NCBI RefSeq assembly: GCF_021699055.1
Contig: NZ_SSXC01000032.1
Coordinates: 1-40,095 of the forward strand
Length of the DNA: 40,095 nucleotides
Direction: 5' to 3'
DNA from: Blastococcus sp. MG754426
Lineage (GTDB): Bacteria; Actinomycetota; Actinomycetes; Mycobacteriales; Geodermatophilaceae
Below the pieces are notes generated by a model. The model saw only the letters and a list, made by a program, of their open reading frames with translations, ran no database searches and was not told where the DNA came from. This document shows positions 9,186 through 17,361 of the stretch, one piece after another. The translations under genes were made by a program, and so were the position numbers. Positions within the stretch are counted from its first letter, which is position 1; each line of letters opens with the position of its first letter.

Positions 9186-9217
9186 TCGCCCGGGCAGGCG
9201 GGAGCGTGCCCGGGCGA
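9186..9217 (+). terminator. Hairpin terminator after dnaN
   Basis: A perfect 11-bp stem, TCGCCCGGGCA / TGCCCGGGCGA, has a 10-base loop nine bases after the dnaN stop. There is no T-run, which is typical for high-GC actinobacterial terminators. Confidence 0.6.
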
Positions 9218-9261
9218 GCACGATGGCAGGGAACGCAGTCGAGGTCGAAGAGGGGCGAGTC

Positions 9262-10194
9262 GTGCAGCTGGGTCTGATCGGGCTGGGGAAGATGGGCGGC
9301 AACATGGCCGAGCGGCTGCGCCGCGCCGGTCACGAGGTCGTGGGCTACGACCGGTCACCGGGGAAGCGGGACGTCGAGAGCCTGCCCGCACTGGTCGAGG
9401 CGCTCGCCGAGCCCCGCGTCGTGTGGGTGATGGTGCCCTCGGGCGAGCCGACGCGCGCGACCGTCAAGGAGCTGGCCGGTCTCCTCTCCCCCGGCGACGT
9501 GATCATCGACGGCGGCAACTCCAAGTACACCGACGACCAGGTGCACGACGTCATGTGCCGCGAGAAGGGCATCGGCTACATCGACTGCGGCGTCTCCGGG
9601 GGCGTCTGGGGCCTGGAGAACGGCTACGCGCTCATGGTCGGTGGCACGAAGGAGGACGTCGCCAAGGCCCAGCCGATCTTCGACGCCCTCAAGCCGCCGG
9701 CCCCGGTGGACGAGTCCGGGCAGGAGATCCCGGGCGCGGGCTACGTGCACGCCGGCCCCGTGGGCGCCGGCCACTTCAGCAAGATGGTCCACAACGGCAT
9801 CGAGTACGCCCTCATGCAGGCCTACGGCGAGGGGTACGAGCTGCTCGCCGCGGTCGACCTCATCGAGGACGTCCCCGGCGTCATCGCCTCCTGGACGCAG
9901 GGCACCGTCATCCGCTCCTGGCTGCTGGACCTGCTGGTCCGGGCGCTCCAGGAGGACCCCGCGCTGGAGCGCATCTCCGGCTACGCGGAGGATTCGGGCG
10001 AGGGCCGCTGGACGGTGGAGCAGGCGATCGAGAACGCCGTCCCCATGCCGACGATCGCGGCGTCGTTGTTCGCCCGCTTCTCCTCGCGCCAGGACGACTC
10101 GCCGACGATGAAGGCCGTCGCCGCGCTGCGCAACCAGTTCGGTGGTCACGCGGTCCGCGCCGTCCAGGCGCAGGAGGCCGAGCGGCCCGCCTGA
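9262..10194 (+). CDS. gnd: 6-phosphogluconate dehydrogenase, short NAD-type (decarboxylating)
   Basis: A 310-residue enzyme of the oxidative pentose phosphate pathway, converting 6-phosphogluconate to ribulose 5-phosphate and CO2. The Rossmann motif is LGLIGLGKMGGNMAERL. An aspartate ends the second strand (GYDRSPGK), where NADP enzymes have Asn-Arg, so NAD is the likely cofactor. The substrate motifs IIDGGNSKYTDD, CGVSGGVWGLENGYALMVGG and KMVHNGIEYALMQAYGEG carry the catalytic Lys and Glu. The short length matches the bacterial GndA-like class, not the 470-residue class. I chose the GTG at 9262, which has AGAGGGG seven bases upstream; an ATG at 9223 would add 13 unconserved residues. A dnaN-gnd-recF order is common in actinobacteria. 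Confidence 0.95.
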   Translation: MQLGLIGLGKMGGNMAERLRRAGHEVVGYDRSPGKRDVESLPALVEALAEPRVVWVMVPSGEPTRATVKELAGLLSPGDVIIDGGNSKYTDDQVHDVMCREKGIGYIDCGVSGGVWGLENGYALMVGGTKEDVAKAQPIFDALKPPAPVDESGQEIPGAGYVHAGPVGAGHFSKMVHNGIEYALMQAYGEGYELLAAVDLIEDVPGVIASWTQGTVIRSWLLDLLVRALQEDPALERISGYAEDSGEGRWTVEQAIENAVPMPTIAASLFARFSSRQDDSPTMKAVAALRNQFGGHAVRAVQAQEAERPA

Positions 10195-10202
10195 GAAAGG
10201 AC

Positions 10203-10252
10203 CCCCCTTCCCCCCACGCCTCGCTCCGCTCGGCGCGGGTCCCTGAAGGGGG
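10203..10252. repeat. Intergenic inverted-repeat element, copy B (after gnd)
   Basis: Arms CCCCCTTC (10203-10210) and GAAGGGGG (10245-10252) enclose CCTCGCTCCGCTCGGCG (10219-10235), a variant of the 16-mer found after dnaA and gyrB, with an inner CGCC/GGCG stem. It lies between gnd and recF and could serve as a weak terminator. Confidence 0.6.
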
Positions 10253-10282
10253 CCGTTCCAGGCCGTCGCCTGAAAGGCTGAG

Positions 10283-11461
10283 ATGTACCTGAGGCACCTG
10301 CAGGTCGGGGACTTCCGCAGCTGGGAACGGGTGGACCTGGCCCTCGGCCCGGGGCCGACGGTGTTCGTCGGCCGCAACGGGGAGGGCAAGACCAACCTCG
10401 TCGAGGCGGTCGGCTACCTCTCGACCATGAGCAGCCACCGGGTGTCGGCCGACGCGCCGCTGGTCCGGCACGGGGCGGGGCAGGCGGTGGTGCGGGCCGC
10501 CCTGCGCCGCGGTGACCGCGAGCTGCTGGTCGAGATCGAGATCAACCCCGGCAGGGCGAACCGGGTGCGGGTGAACCGGGCGGCGCTGCCGCGGCCGCGC
10601 GAGCTCCTCGGGCTGGTCCGCACGGTGCTCTTCGCCCCGGAGGACCTCTCGCTCGTCCGTGGCGACCCGACCGAGCGGCGTCGGTTCCTCGACGAGCTGC
10701 TGGCCACCCGGACCCCCCGGCTGGCGGGGGTGCGCAGCGACTACGACCGCGTGCTCAAGCAGCGCAACGCCCTGCTGAAGACCGCCCGGCTGGCCCGTGG
10801 CAAGGCGGTGGAGACCCTCGACGTCTGGGACGGCCACCTCACCGACCTCGGCGCGCAGGTCCTCGCCGCCCGCCTGCGGCTGGTCGCCGACCTCGCGCCG
10901 CACGTCGCCGACTCCTACGCCGGCGTCGCCGGGGCGGGTGCCGCCGCGGCCGGGCTCGGCTACAGCTCGACGGTGCCGCTGGCCGGTGAGGGCGCGGCGC
11001 TGGTGCCCGGCACCGCGCTGCCCTCGGTGGAGGAGCTGGCCGAGTCGATGCGCGCCCGCATCGCCGAGCGCCGGGGCGACGAGCTCGACCGCGGCATGAC
11101 GCTGGTCGGCCCGCACCGCGACGACCTGGTGATCCACCTGGGTCCGGCCCCCGCGAAGGGTTTCGCCAGCCACGGCGAGTCGTGGTCGCTGGCACTCGCC
11201 CTGAAGCTGGCGACCTTCGCGCTGCTGCGCAGCGAGGGCGAGGACCCGATCCTGGTGCTGGACGACGTCTTCGCCACCCTGGACGCCGAGCGGCGGGCCG
11301 CGCTGGCCGCCGTCGCCCGGTCGGCCGAGCAGACGCTGATCACCGCGGCCGTGGTCGACGACGTGCCGGCCGAGCTCCGGGGGACCCGCGTCGAGGTGGG
11401 TGGCGGCATGGCGCTCGTGGTGAAGGATGCGGTCCCGGTGGGCGAGGGAGGCATGCCGTGA
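10283..11461 (+). CDS. recF: DNA replication/repair protein RecF
   Basis: A 392-residue SMC-like ATPase that, with RecO and RecR, loads RecA at gaps and stalled forks. The N-terminus [19 protein letters not shown] is typical. Walker A is [18 protein letters not shown] (about residues 33-50). Family motifs [20 protein letters not shown] and FLDELL follow. The C-terminal half has the ABC signature-like [14 protein letters not shown] and Walker [18 protein letters not shown]. It starts with the second residue of a common actinobacterial pattern (YLRHL) and ends by overlapping the next gene's GTG start (GTGA), coupling it to dciA. Confidence 0.97.
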   Translation: MYLRHLQVGDFRSWERVDLALGPGPTVFVGRNGEGKTNLVEAVGYLSTMSSHRVSADAPLVRHGAGQAVVRAALRRGDRELLVEIEINPGRANRVRVNRAALPRPRELLGLVRTVLFAPEDLSLVRGDPTERRRFLDELLATRTPRLAGVRSDYDRVLKQRNALLKTARLARGKAVETLDVWDGHLTDLGAQVLAARLRLVADLAPHVADSYAGVAGAGAAAAGLGYSSTVPLAGEGAALVPGTALPSVEELAESMRARIAERRGDELDRGMTLVGPHRDDLVIHLGPAPAKGFASHGESWSLALALKLATFALLRSEGEDPILVLDDVFATLDAERRAALAAVARSAEQTLITAAVVDDVPAELRGTRVEVGGGMALVVKDAVPVGEGGMP

Positions 11462-11958
11462 GCGACGACCGGCCGGCACGACCCAGCGACATCGCGCGCG
11501 CCGCGCTCGAGGCGGCCCGCGCCGCGTCGGCGTCCCGGCCGCAGCCCACCCGGCGCCGGATCGCGGGGCCGCGCCGAACCTGGACCGGCCCCCGCCCGGG
11601 CGCCGACGACCCGCAGCCGCTGGGCAACCTCGTCGACGCCCTGGTGAACCAGCAGGACTGGTCGGCCCGCACGAAGGTCGGCTCGGTCTTCGGCCGCTGG
11701 GACGCGATCGTCGGCCCGGACATCGCGTCGCACTGCCGGCCGCAGACCCTCACCGAGGGGGAACTGCTGGTCGTGGCCGAGTCCACGGCCTGGGCGACGC
11801 AGCTCCGCCTGCTGGCCCCGTCGATCCTCGGGAAGCTGCGGGCGCAGGTCGGCGGGGACGTCGTGACGAGGTTGCGCGTTGTCGGACCGACGGCTCCCAG
11901 CTGGAAGAAGGGTCCGCGCTCGGTGCGCGGGCGGGGACCGCGCGACACGTACGGATGA
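11458..11958 (+). CDS. dciA: DciA/DUF721 family protein (putative replicative helicase operator)
   Basis: A 166-residue protein with a variable Arg/Ala/Pro-rich N-terminus and a conserved DUF721 core from about residue 65: [51 protein letters not shown] and [10 protein letters not shown]. DciA is the ancestral loader or operator of the DnaB helicase in bacteria without DnaC or DnaI. This fits its place after recF in the origin cluster. The GTG start overlaps the recF stop by four bases. The basic C-terminal tail ([15 protein letters not shown]) could bind DNA. Confidence 0.9.
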   Translation: MSDDRPARPSDIARAALEAARAASASRPQPTRRRIAGPRRTWTGPRPGADDPQPLGNLVDALVNQQDWSARTKVGSVFGRWDAIVGPDIASHCRPQTLTEGELLVVAESTAWATQLRLLAPSILGKLRAQVGGDVVTRLRVVGPTAPSWKKGPRSVRGRGPRDTYG

Positions 11959-12001
11959 GGCGCCCGCCCGGCGGGCCGGCGCCGGGGAGGACGATGCAGG
12001 C

Positions 12002-12994
12002 ATGAGCACCCCCCGCGACCGTGACCGGGACGGCTTCGACGACGGCGACGGCCGCGGCTGGCAGGAGCCGCCGCACCTCGGTGGCGGTGGGTCCGGCGAC
12101 GACGAGGACCGCCCCAACGTCGCCGACCGGCGGAAGACGCCCCGTGACGAGCCGCCGGCGAACCAGCCCTGGCAGCCCCCGGGCTGGGACCTGCCCGCCG
12201 CGGAGCCCGACCGACCGGCCCCTCGCGACGACGCCCCGCCCGCGCAGTACCCGCCGCCGCAGGTGCCTCCCTCGGAGCAGGCGCCGTACCCGCCGCAGCA
12301 GCACCCGCAGGAGCAACACCCCCCGCAGGGCTTCCCGCCCCCGGAGCAGCCGGCTCCGCGCGGCCTGTTCGGCCGTCGCCGCCGCAAGCCGGGTGCGGTG
12401 GAGCGGGTGTTCCGCTACGAGGGCGACCTCGTGGGCGCCCAGGGGTGGGCGCTGCAGCAGGGCTGGACGGTGTCCGACGGCACCGCTCCGCAGGACGCGC
12501 CCCTGGCCGACCTGATCGCGAGCGCCCCGGTGCGGGCCACCAAGGACCACCGGGCCGGGAACGTCCTGCGCGGCCGGGTGGGGACCCTGGAGCTGGTGGC
12601 GTTCGACGTGGTCTACGCGTCGGGGCGCTACCTGGTGCCGGAGTACGCGATCACCGCCGTCCCCATGCTGGGCAGCGTGCCGGGTTTCCGGCTGAGCCCG
12701 GCGCGCTTCTGGCGGCACCGGACCGGTGGCCTGGTGCCGGTGCCCAGCGGGGACCAGGCCTTCGACGCCCGCTGGCTGCTGCTGGCGGCGGAGGACGACC
12801 CGCGGCTGCGCCGGCTCGCGCAGGACCCGGCCGTGCACGCCCTGCTGCTGGGCAGCGACGACGGTGACGAGTTCTGGTCGGGCGCGGGCGACCACATAGC
12901 GGCGATCCGGCCCGACGGGCACCGCCCGCAGCTGCTCGAGCACCACGCCCGCCTGCTGACGGCGATCACCGCCGCCCTCACCTCGGGGTACTGA
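12002..12994 (+). CDS. Uncharacterised protein with Pro/Gln-rich disordered N-terminus
   Basis: A 330-residue protein I do not recognise. Residues 1-120 are charged, then very rich in proline and glutamine (PPPQVPPSEQAPYPPQQHPQ), so probably disordered. A basic patch, LFGRRRRKPG, leads into a folded-looking domain of about 200 residues. That domain includes VFRYEGDLVGAQGWALQQGW, LRGRVGTLELVAFDVVYASG, RYLVPEYAITAVPMLGSVPG and ARWLLLAAEDDPRLRRL. No transmembrane helix or signal peptide is evident. The ATG at 12002 follows GGGGAGG. It lies between dciA and the ABC exporter with small gaps, so it may share transcripts with them. No function is proposed. Confidence 0.82.
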   Translation: MSTPRDRDRDGFDDGDGRGWQEPPHLGGGGSGDDEDRPNVADRRKTPRDEPPANQPWQPPGWDLPAAEPDRPAPRDDAPPAQYPPPQVPPSEQAPYPPQQHPQEQHPPQGFPPPEQPAPRGLFGRRRRKPGAVERVFRYEGDLVGAQGWALQQGWTVSDGTAPQDAPLADLIASAPVRATKDHRAGNVLRGRVGTLELVAFDVVYASGRYLVPEYAITAVPMLGSVPGFRLSPARFWRHRTGGLVPVPSGDQAFDARWLLLAAEDDPRLRRLAQDPAVHALLLGSDDGDEFWSGAGDHIAAIRPDGHRPQLLEHHARLLTAITAALTSGY

Positions 12995-13008
12995 GGGCGC
13001 CCGCACCC

Positions 13009-14796
13009 GTGAGCGCACCCTCCTCGGCGGACGGCGCCGGCGCGGCCGGGGGCACCGAGCCGCCCCCGGCCGCGCGGCTGCGCGACCTGCTCCCCCTGCT
13101 GCGGCCGCACCGCCGCCGGCTGCTGCTCGCCGCGGGGCTGTCGCTGGTCGGTGCGGCCGCCGCGCTCGCCCAGCCGGCCCTGGTGGCCCGGGTCATCGAC
13201 GTGGTGGGGGCCGGTGAGCCGCTGCTGCCCGCGGTCGCCCTGCTGGTGGTCGTCCTGCTGGTGGCCTCGGCCCTGGGCGCGCTGCAGGGGTTCGTGCTGC
13301 AGAGCACCGCCGAGGGGTTCGTGCTCACCACCCGGCTGACCCTGGTCGACCGGCTGCTCCGGCTGCCGGTGGCCGAGTACGACCGACGGCGCACCGGTGA
13401 CCTGATGTCCCGGGTCGGCTCGGACACCACGCTGCTGCGCGCCACGGTCACCTCCGGGGTGGTCGACGTCGCCGGATCGGTGGTGGTCGGGGCCGGCGCG
13501 CTGGTGGCGATGGCCGTCGTCGACGTCTGGCTGCTGCTGGTCACCGTGCTGGCCGTGGCGGTCGGGGCGGTCACCGCCGTCCTGGCCTCCCGCGGCGTGC
13601 GCCGGCTGTCCCAGCGGGCGCAGGAGGAGGTGGGCGCGATGACGGCGGCGGTCGAACGGGCGCTGTCGGCGGTGCGCACCATCCGGGCCAGCGGGGCGAC
13701 GGGGCGGGAGATCGCGGCGGTCGGCGGCAGCGCCCGGCGCGCGTACACGGCCGGGGTCCAGCTGGCCCGGCTGGAGGCGCTGATCTCGCCGGCCGGGTCG
13801 ATCGCCGTCCAGGGCGCATTCCTGGCCGTGCTCGGCGTCGGTGGCTACCGGGTGGCCAGCGGGTCGATCACCGTGGCGTCGCTCGTGGCGTTCATCCTCT
13901 ACCTGTTCCTGCTGGTCATGCCGCTGGGACAGGCGATCGCCGCCTGGACCCAGCTGCAGACCGGCCTGGGGGCGCTCGCCCGCATCCAGGAGGTGCTGGC
14001 CCTCCCGCCGGAGCAGGACGAGCGTCCGCAGCGGGCCGGGTCACGACCGGCCGGGCCGGTGGCGGGCGCGCCGCTGCTCGAGCTGGACGACGTCTCGTTC
14101 GCCTACCCGGACGGGACGCCGGTGCTGCACGGGGTGTCCCTGCAGGTCCCCGTCGGCAGCAGGGTGGCGCTCGTCGGCCCCTCGGGGGCGGGCAAGTCGA
14201 CGGTCCTGGCGCTGGTCGAGGGCTTCTACCCGCACGCCGGCGGGACCATCCGGTGGGCGGGCACCGACGTCCGGGAGCTCCCCCGGGCGGCCCTCCGCGC
14301 GCGGCTGGGCTACGTCGAGCAGGAGGCCCCCGTGCTCGCGGGCAGCGTGCGGGACAACCTGCTGCTGACCCGGCCGGACGCGACCGACCCGGACCTGTGG
14401 GCGGTCCTCGCCGACGTCGGCCTCACCGACGTCGTCCGGCGCTCGCCGCGCGGGCTCGACGTGCTGGTCGGTGACGAGGGCGTGCTGCTGTCCGGGGGCG
14501 AGCGGCAGCGGCTGGCCATCGCGCGATCGCTGCTGGCCCGCCCGGAGCTGCTGCTGCTCGACGAGCCGACCGCCAGCCTGGACGCGCGCAACGAGAACCT
14601 GCTGCGCAGCACCCTGGCGGCGGCGTCGAGCGGGCGGTCGCTGCTGGTCGTCGCCCACCGGCTGTCCACGGTGCTCGACAGCGACCAGATCGTGGTGCTC
14701 GACGAGGGCCGGGTGGTCGCCCGGGGGACCCACGACGAGCTGGTCGGCAGCAGCCCCCTGTACCGCGAGCTCGCGGCCGCCCAGCTCCTGGTCTGA
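13009..14796 (+). CDS. ABC transporter, fused permease/ATPase (exporter half-transporter)
   Basis: A 595-residue half-transporter of the type IV exporter fold, expected to work as a dimer. About six transmembrane helices fill residues 35-310, for example LLLAAGLSLVGAAAALAQPA and VALLVVVLLVASALGALQGF. The cytoplasmic-loop motif FYDRRRTGDLMSR is replaced by EYDRRRTGDLMSRVGSDTTL. The ATPase domain has Walker A VGPSGAGKST, Q-loop YVEQEAPVLAGSVRDNL, signature LLSGGERQRLAIARSLL, Walker B LLLLDEPTASLD and H-loop VVAHRLSTV, so it looks fully active. The substrate cannot be inferred; it may be a lipid, peptide or drug. The GTG start 14 bp after the previous stop has no strong ribosome-binding site. 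Confidence 0.93.
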   Translation: MSAPSSADGAGAAGGTEPPPAARLRDLLPLLRPHRRRLLLAAGLSLVGAAAALAQPALVARVIDVVGAGEPLLPAVALLVVVLLVASALGALQGFVLQSTAEGFVLTTRLTLVDRLLRLPVAEYDRRRTGDLMSRVGSDTTLLRATVTSGVVDVAGSVVVGAGALVAMAVVDVWLLLVTVLAVAVGAVTAVLASRGVRRLSQRAQEEVGAMTAAVERALSAVRTIRASGATGREIAAVGGSARRAYTAGVQLARLEALISPAGSIAVQGAFLAVLGVGGYRVASGSITVASLVAFILYLFLLVMPLGQAIAAWTQLQTGLGALARIQEVLALPPEQDERPQRAGSRPAGPVAGAPLLELDDVSFAYPDGTPVLHGVSLQVPVGSRVALVGPSGAGKSTVLALVEGFYPHAGGTIRWAGTDVRELPRAALRARLGYVEQEAPVLAGSVRDNLLLTRPDATDPDLWAVLADVGLTDVVRRSPRGLDVLVGDEGVLLSGGERQRLAIARSLLARPELLLLDEPTASLDARNENLLRSTLAAASSGRSLLVVAHRLSTVLDSDQIVVLDEGRVVARGTHDELVGSSPLYRELAAAQLLV

Positions 14797-14810
14797 TCGG
14801 ACTCCGGCCA

Positions 14811-14829
14811 CGACCAGGGTCCCTGGTCG
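14811..14829 (+). terminator. Short hairpin after the ABC exporter gene
   Basis: CGACCAGG-GTC-CCTGGTCG forms an 8-bp stem with a three-base loop 14 bases after the stop codon. There is no T-run. It probably ends the dnaN-side transcript before gyrB. Confidence 0.5.
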
Positions 14830-14924
14830 CGGCGCGTCCTCCCTCGCGGTGGACGGTGCGGGAGGACGCCGCGCGGTGCGGGCGACGACGGCCTCGGCAC
14901 GCGACGGGACCCCCCTGAGGCCGG

Positions 14925-14940
14925 TGTTCCACGTGGAACG
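14925..14940. promoter_or_regulatory. parS site (15 of 16 matches)
   Basis: TGTTCCACGTGGAACG differs from the perfect parS at 1203-1218 only in the last base. It lies between the ABC exporter and gyrB, on the other side of oriC from parAB, so parS sites flank the origin. Confidence 0.92.
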
Positions 14941-15213
14941 CGACCGACCGGTGGTGGCCCCGCCCGGCACCCGACCGGCCAGCGCCGCCTTTGACGGCGT
15001 GTCGGAGCGGGGGCCAAGCAGGATGGTGGAGAGCCCCGCGGGAGCGGCGCAGACACGACGTCAGGGCGTGCACGGCACGGTTCCTGTCGTACCTCGCGGT
15101 ATCGTGGGAGACGAAAACCGTCAGCAACCGGCTGAGCGCCCTCCTGCGCCGTTCCGGCTCCCCGTGCGTGCTCGGGGCCCCGGCGCGCCGGTTGCTCGAG
15201 AGGAAGGCCCCAC

Positions 15214-17244
15214 GTGGTCGCAGCACCCCAGGTCGACAACACCTACTCCGGCAGTTCCATCACCGTCCTCGAGGGCCTCGAGGCGGTGCGGAAGCGCCCC
15301 GGTATGTACATCGGCTCCACCGGTGAGCGCGGTCTGCACCACATGGTGTGGGAGGTCGTGGACAACGCCGTCGACGAGGCGCTGGCCGGCTACTGCGACA
15401 CCGTGAAGGTCACCCTGCTCGCCGACGGCGGCGTCCGGGTGGAGGACAACGGCCGCGGCATCCCGGTGGACATGCACCCCGTCGAGAAGCGGCCGACGGT
15501 CGAGGTCATCATGACCGTCCTGCACGCGGGCGGGAAGTTCGACGGCAAGAGCTACGGCGTCTCCGGTGGTCTGCACGGCGTCGGCGTCACCGTCGTCAAC
15601 GCCCTCTCGACCAGGCTCGACGTCCGGGTCTGGACCCGCGGCAAGGAGTGGCACCAGGAGTACACCGAGGCCAAGCCGGGCCCGCTCGTGGAGGTCGGGC
15701 CGACCGACAAGCGCGGCAGCCAGATCACCTTCTGGGCCGACGGCGGCATCTTCGAGACGACGACCTACTCGTTCGACACGATCAACCGCCGGCTGCAGGA
15801 GATGGCCTTCCTGAACGCCGGGCTGACCATCGTCCTGCGCGACGAGCGCCCGGGTCACGCCAAGGCGGAGACGGGTGTCGGCGAGGAGTCGCTGGCCGAG
15901 GCGGCCACCCCGGCCGAGGCCGAGGACGAGGCGTTCGAGCCGACGGAGGTCACGTACCGGTACGACGGCGGCCTCGTCGACTTCGTCGGCCACATCAACC
16001 GGCGCCGGACGCCGATCCACAAGTCGGTCATCGGCTTCTCCGCCGAGGGCACCGGCAAGAACGACATGGCCATGTCCGTGGACATCGCGATGCAGTGGTC
16101 CGACGCCTACTCCGAGTCGGTGCACACCTTCGCCAACGTCATCAACACCCACGAGGGCGGCACGCACGAGGAGGGCTTCCGCGCGGCGCTCACCTCGATC
16201 GTCAACCGGTACGCCGTCGAGAAGAAGCTGCTCAAGGAGAAGGACGAGAAGCTCACCGGCGACGACATCCGGGAGGGCCTCGCCGCGATCGTCTCGGTGA
16301 AGATCGGCGACCCGCAGTTCGAGGGCCAGACCAAGACCAAGCTCGGCAACACCGAGGTCAAGGGCTTCGTCCAGAAGATCTGCAACGAGCAGATCGGGCA
16401 CTGGTTCGAGTCCAACCCCGCCGAGGCCAAGACGATCATCACCAAGGCCGCCTCGGCCGCCCGCGCCCGGCGCGCCGCGCAGGACGCCCGCAAGCTGGCC
16501 CGCAAGAGCCTGCTGAGCAACAACTCGCTGCCGGGCAAGCTGGCCGACTGCCGCTCCACCGACCCGCGGGCCTCGGAGATCTACATCGTCGAGGGTGACT
16601 CCGCCGGCGGTTCGGCGAAGTCCGGCCGCGACTCGATGTTCCAGGCGATCCTGCCCATCCGCGGCAAGATCATCAACGTCGAGAAGGCGCGCATCGACCG
16701 GGTCCTCAAGAACGCCGAGGTCCAGTCGATGATCACCGCGTTCGGCACCGGCATCCACGACGAGTTCGACATCTCGAAGCTCCGGTACCACAAGATCGTG
16801 CTGATGGCCGACGCCGACGTCGACGGCCAGCACATCAGCACCCTGCTGCTGACCCTGCTGTTCCGCTTCATGCGCCCGCTGGTCGAGGGCCAGTACGTCT
16901 ACCTGGCCAAGCCCCCGCTGTACAAGATCAAGTGGGGTGGCAAGGTCGGCGACGAGTACGCCTACAGCGACCGGGAGCGGGACGCCGTCGTGAAGGCCGG
17001 CGTCGATGCGGGCCGCAAGATCAAGGACGAGATGATCCAGCGGTTCAAGGGGCTCGGCGAGATGAACGCCAGCGAGCTCTGGGAGACCACGATGAACCCC
17101 GAGACCCGCATCCTGCGCCAGGTGACCCTGGAGGACGCGGCCGCGGCGGACGAGATCTTCAGCGTGCTGATGGGTGAGGACGTCGAGGCCCGCCGCAGCT
17201 TCATCACCCGCAACGCCCGGGACGTCCGCTTCCTCGACGTCTGA
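15214..17244 (+). CDS. gyrB: DNA gyrase subunit B
   Basis: A 676-residue type IIA topoisomerase subunit. The GHKL ATPase starts at [20 protein letters not shown] and contains [27 protein letters not shown] and [17 protein letters not shown]. The transducer follows. The TOPRIM domain has [20 protein letters not shown] and the metal-binding DADVDGQHI. The C-terminal [20 protein letters not shown] is typical. An acidic insertion near residues 220-250 ([20 protein letters not shown]) is a lineage-variable loop. The GTG start has a GAGAGGAAGG ribosome-binding site. GyrB works with GyrA to introduce negative supercoils, and is the target of aminocoumarins. Confidence 0.98.
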   Translation: MVAAPQVDNTYSGSSITVLEGLEAVRKRPGMYIGSTGERGLHHMVWEVVDNAVDEALAGYCDTVKVTLLADGGVRVEDNGRGIPVDMHPVEKRPTVEVIMTVLHAGGKFDGKSYGVSGGLHGVGVTVVNALSTRLDVRVWTRGKEWHQEYTEAKPGPLVEVGPTDKRGSQITFWADGGIFETTTYSFDTINRRLQEMAFLNAGLTIVLRDERPGHAKAETGVGEESLAEAATPAEAEDEAFEPTEVTYRYDGGLVDFVGHINRRRTPIHKSVIGFSAEGTGKNDMAMSVDIAMQWSDAYSESVHTFANVINTHEGGTHEEGFRAALTSIVNRYAVEKKLLKEKDEKLTGDDIREGLAAIVSVKIGDPQFEGQTKTKLGNTEVKGFVQKICNEQIGHWFESNPAEAKTIITKAASAARARRAAQDARKLARKSLLSNNSLPGKLADCRSTDPRASEIYIVEGDSAGGSAKSGRDSMFQAILPIRGKIINVEKARIDRVLKNAEVQSMITAFGTGIHDEFDISKLRYHKIVLMADADVDGQHISTLLLTLLFRFMRPLVEGQYVYLAKPPLYKIKWGGKVGDEYAYSDRERDAVVKAGVDAGRKIKDEMIQRFKGLGEMNASELWETTMNPETRILRQVTLEDAAAADEIFSVLMGEDVEARRSFITRNARDVRFLDV

Positions 17245-17246
17245 CA

Positions 17247-17284
17247 CCACCCCGTCCTCCTCACGCCTCGCACGCTCGGGGTGG
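17247..17284. repeat. Intergenic inverted-repeat element, copy C (gyrB-gyrA gap)
   Basis: Arms CCACCCCG (17247-17254) and CGGGGTGG (17277-17284) form an 8-bp stem. The loop side carries CCTCGCACGCTCGGGG (17266-17281), identical to the 16-mer after dnaA. The 117-bp gap also has TTGTCCACC at 17323-17331, one mismatch from a DnaA box, just before gyrA. Confidence 0.65.
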
Positions 17285-17361
17285 GGAGGGCGGGGCCGGG
17301 CCATAGCCGTCGACTTGGCCTTTTGTCCACCCCTGTGCACCGACCTGTGGAGACCTGAACC

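Larger units (their letters stand above)
14797..15213. other. Intergenic region upstream of gyrB
   Basis: About 417 bp with a terminator-like hairpin, one parS site and the gyrB leader. TTGACG at 14991-14996 resembles a -35 box but lacks a good -10 at the right spacing. TATCGT at 15100-15105 fits an actinobacterial -10 (TANNNT) about 110 bases before the gyrB GTG, but has no convincing -35. gyr promoters in actinobacteria are often supercoiling-sensitive; nothing here proves that. I see no gene. Confidence 0.6.

Noticed and set aside
13009..14796. ABC exporter plus neighbouring unknown gene as a toxin-export or immunity system
   Set aside because: No peptide precursor, peptidase domain or modification enzyme is next to it, so a dedicated system cannot be supported.
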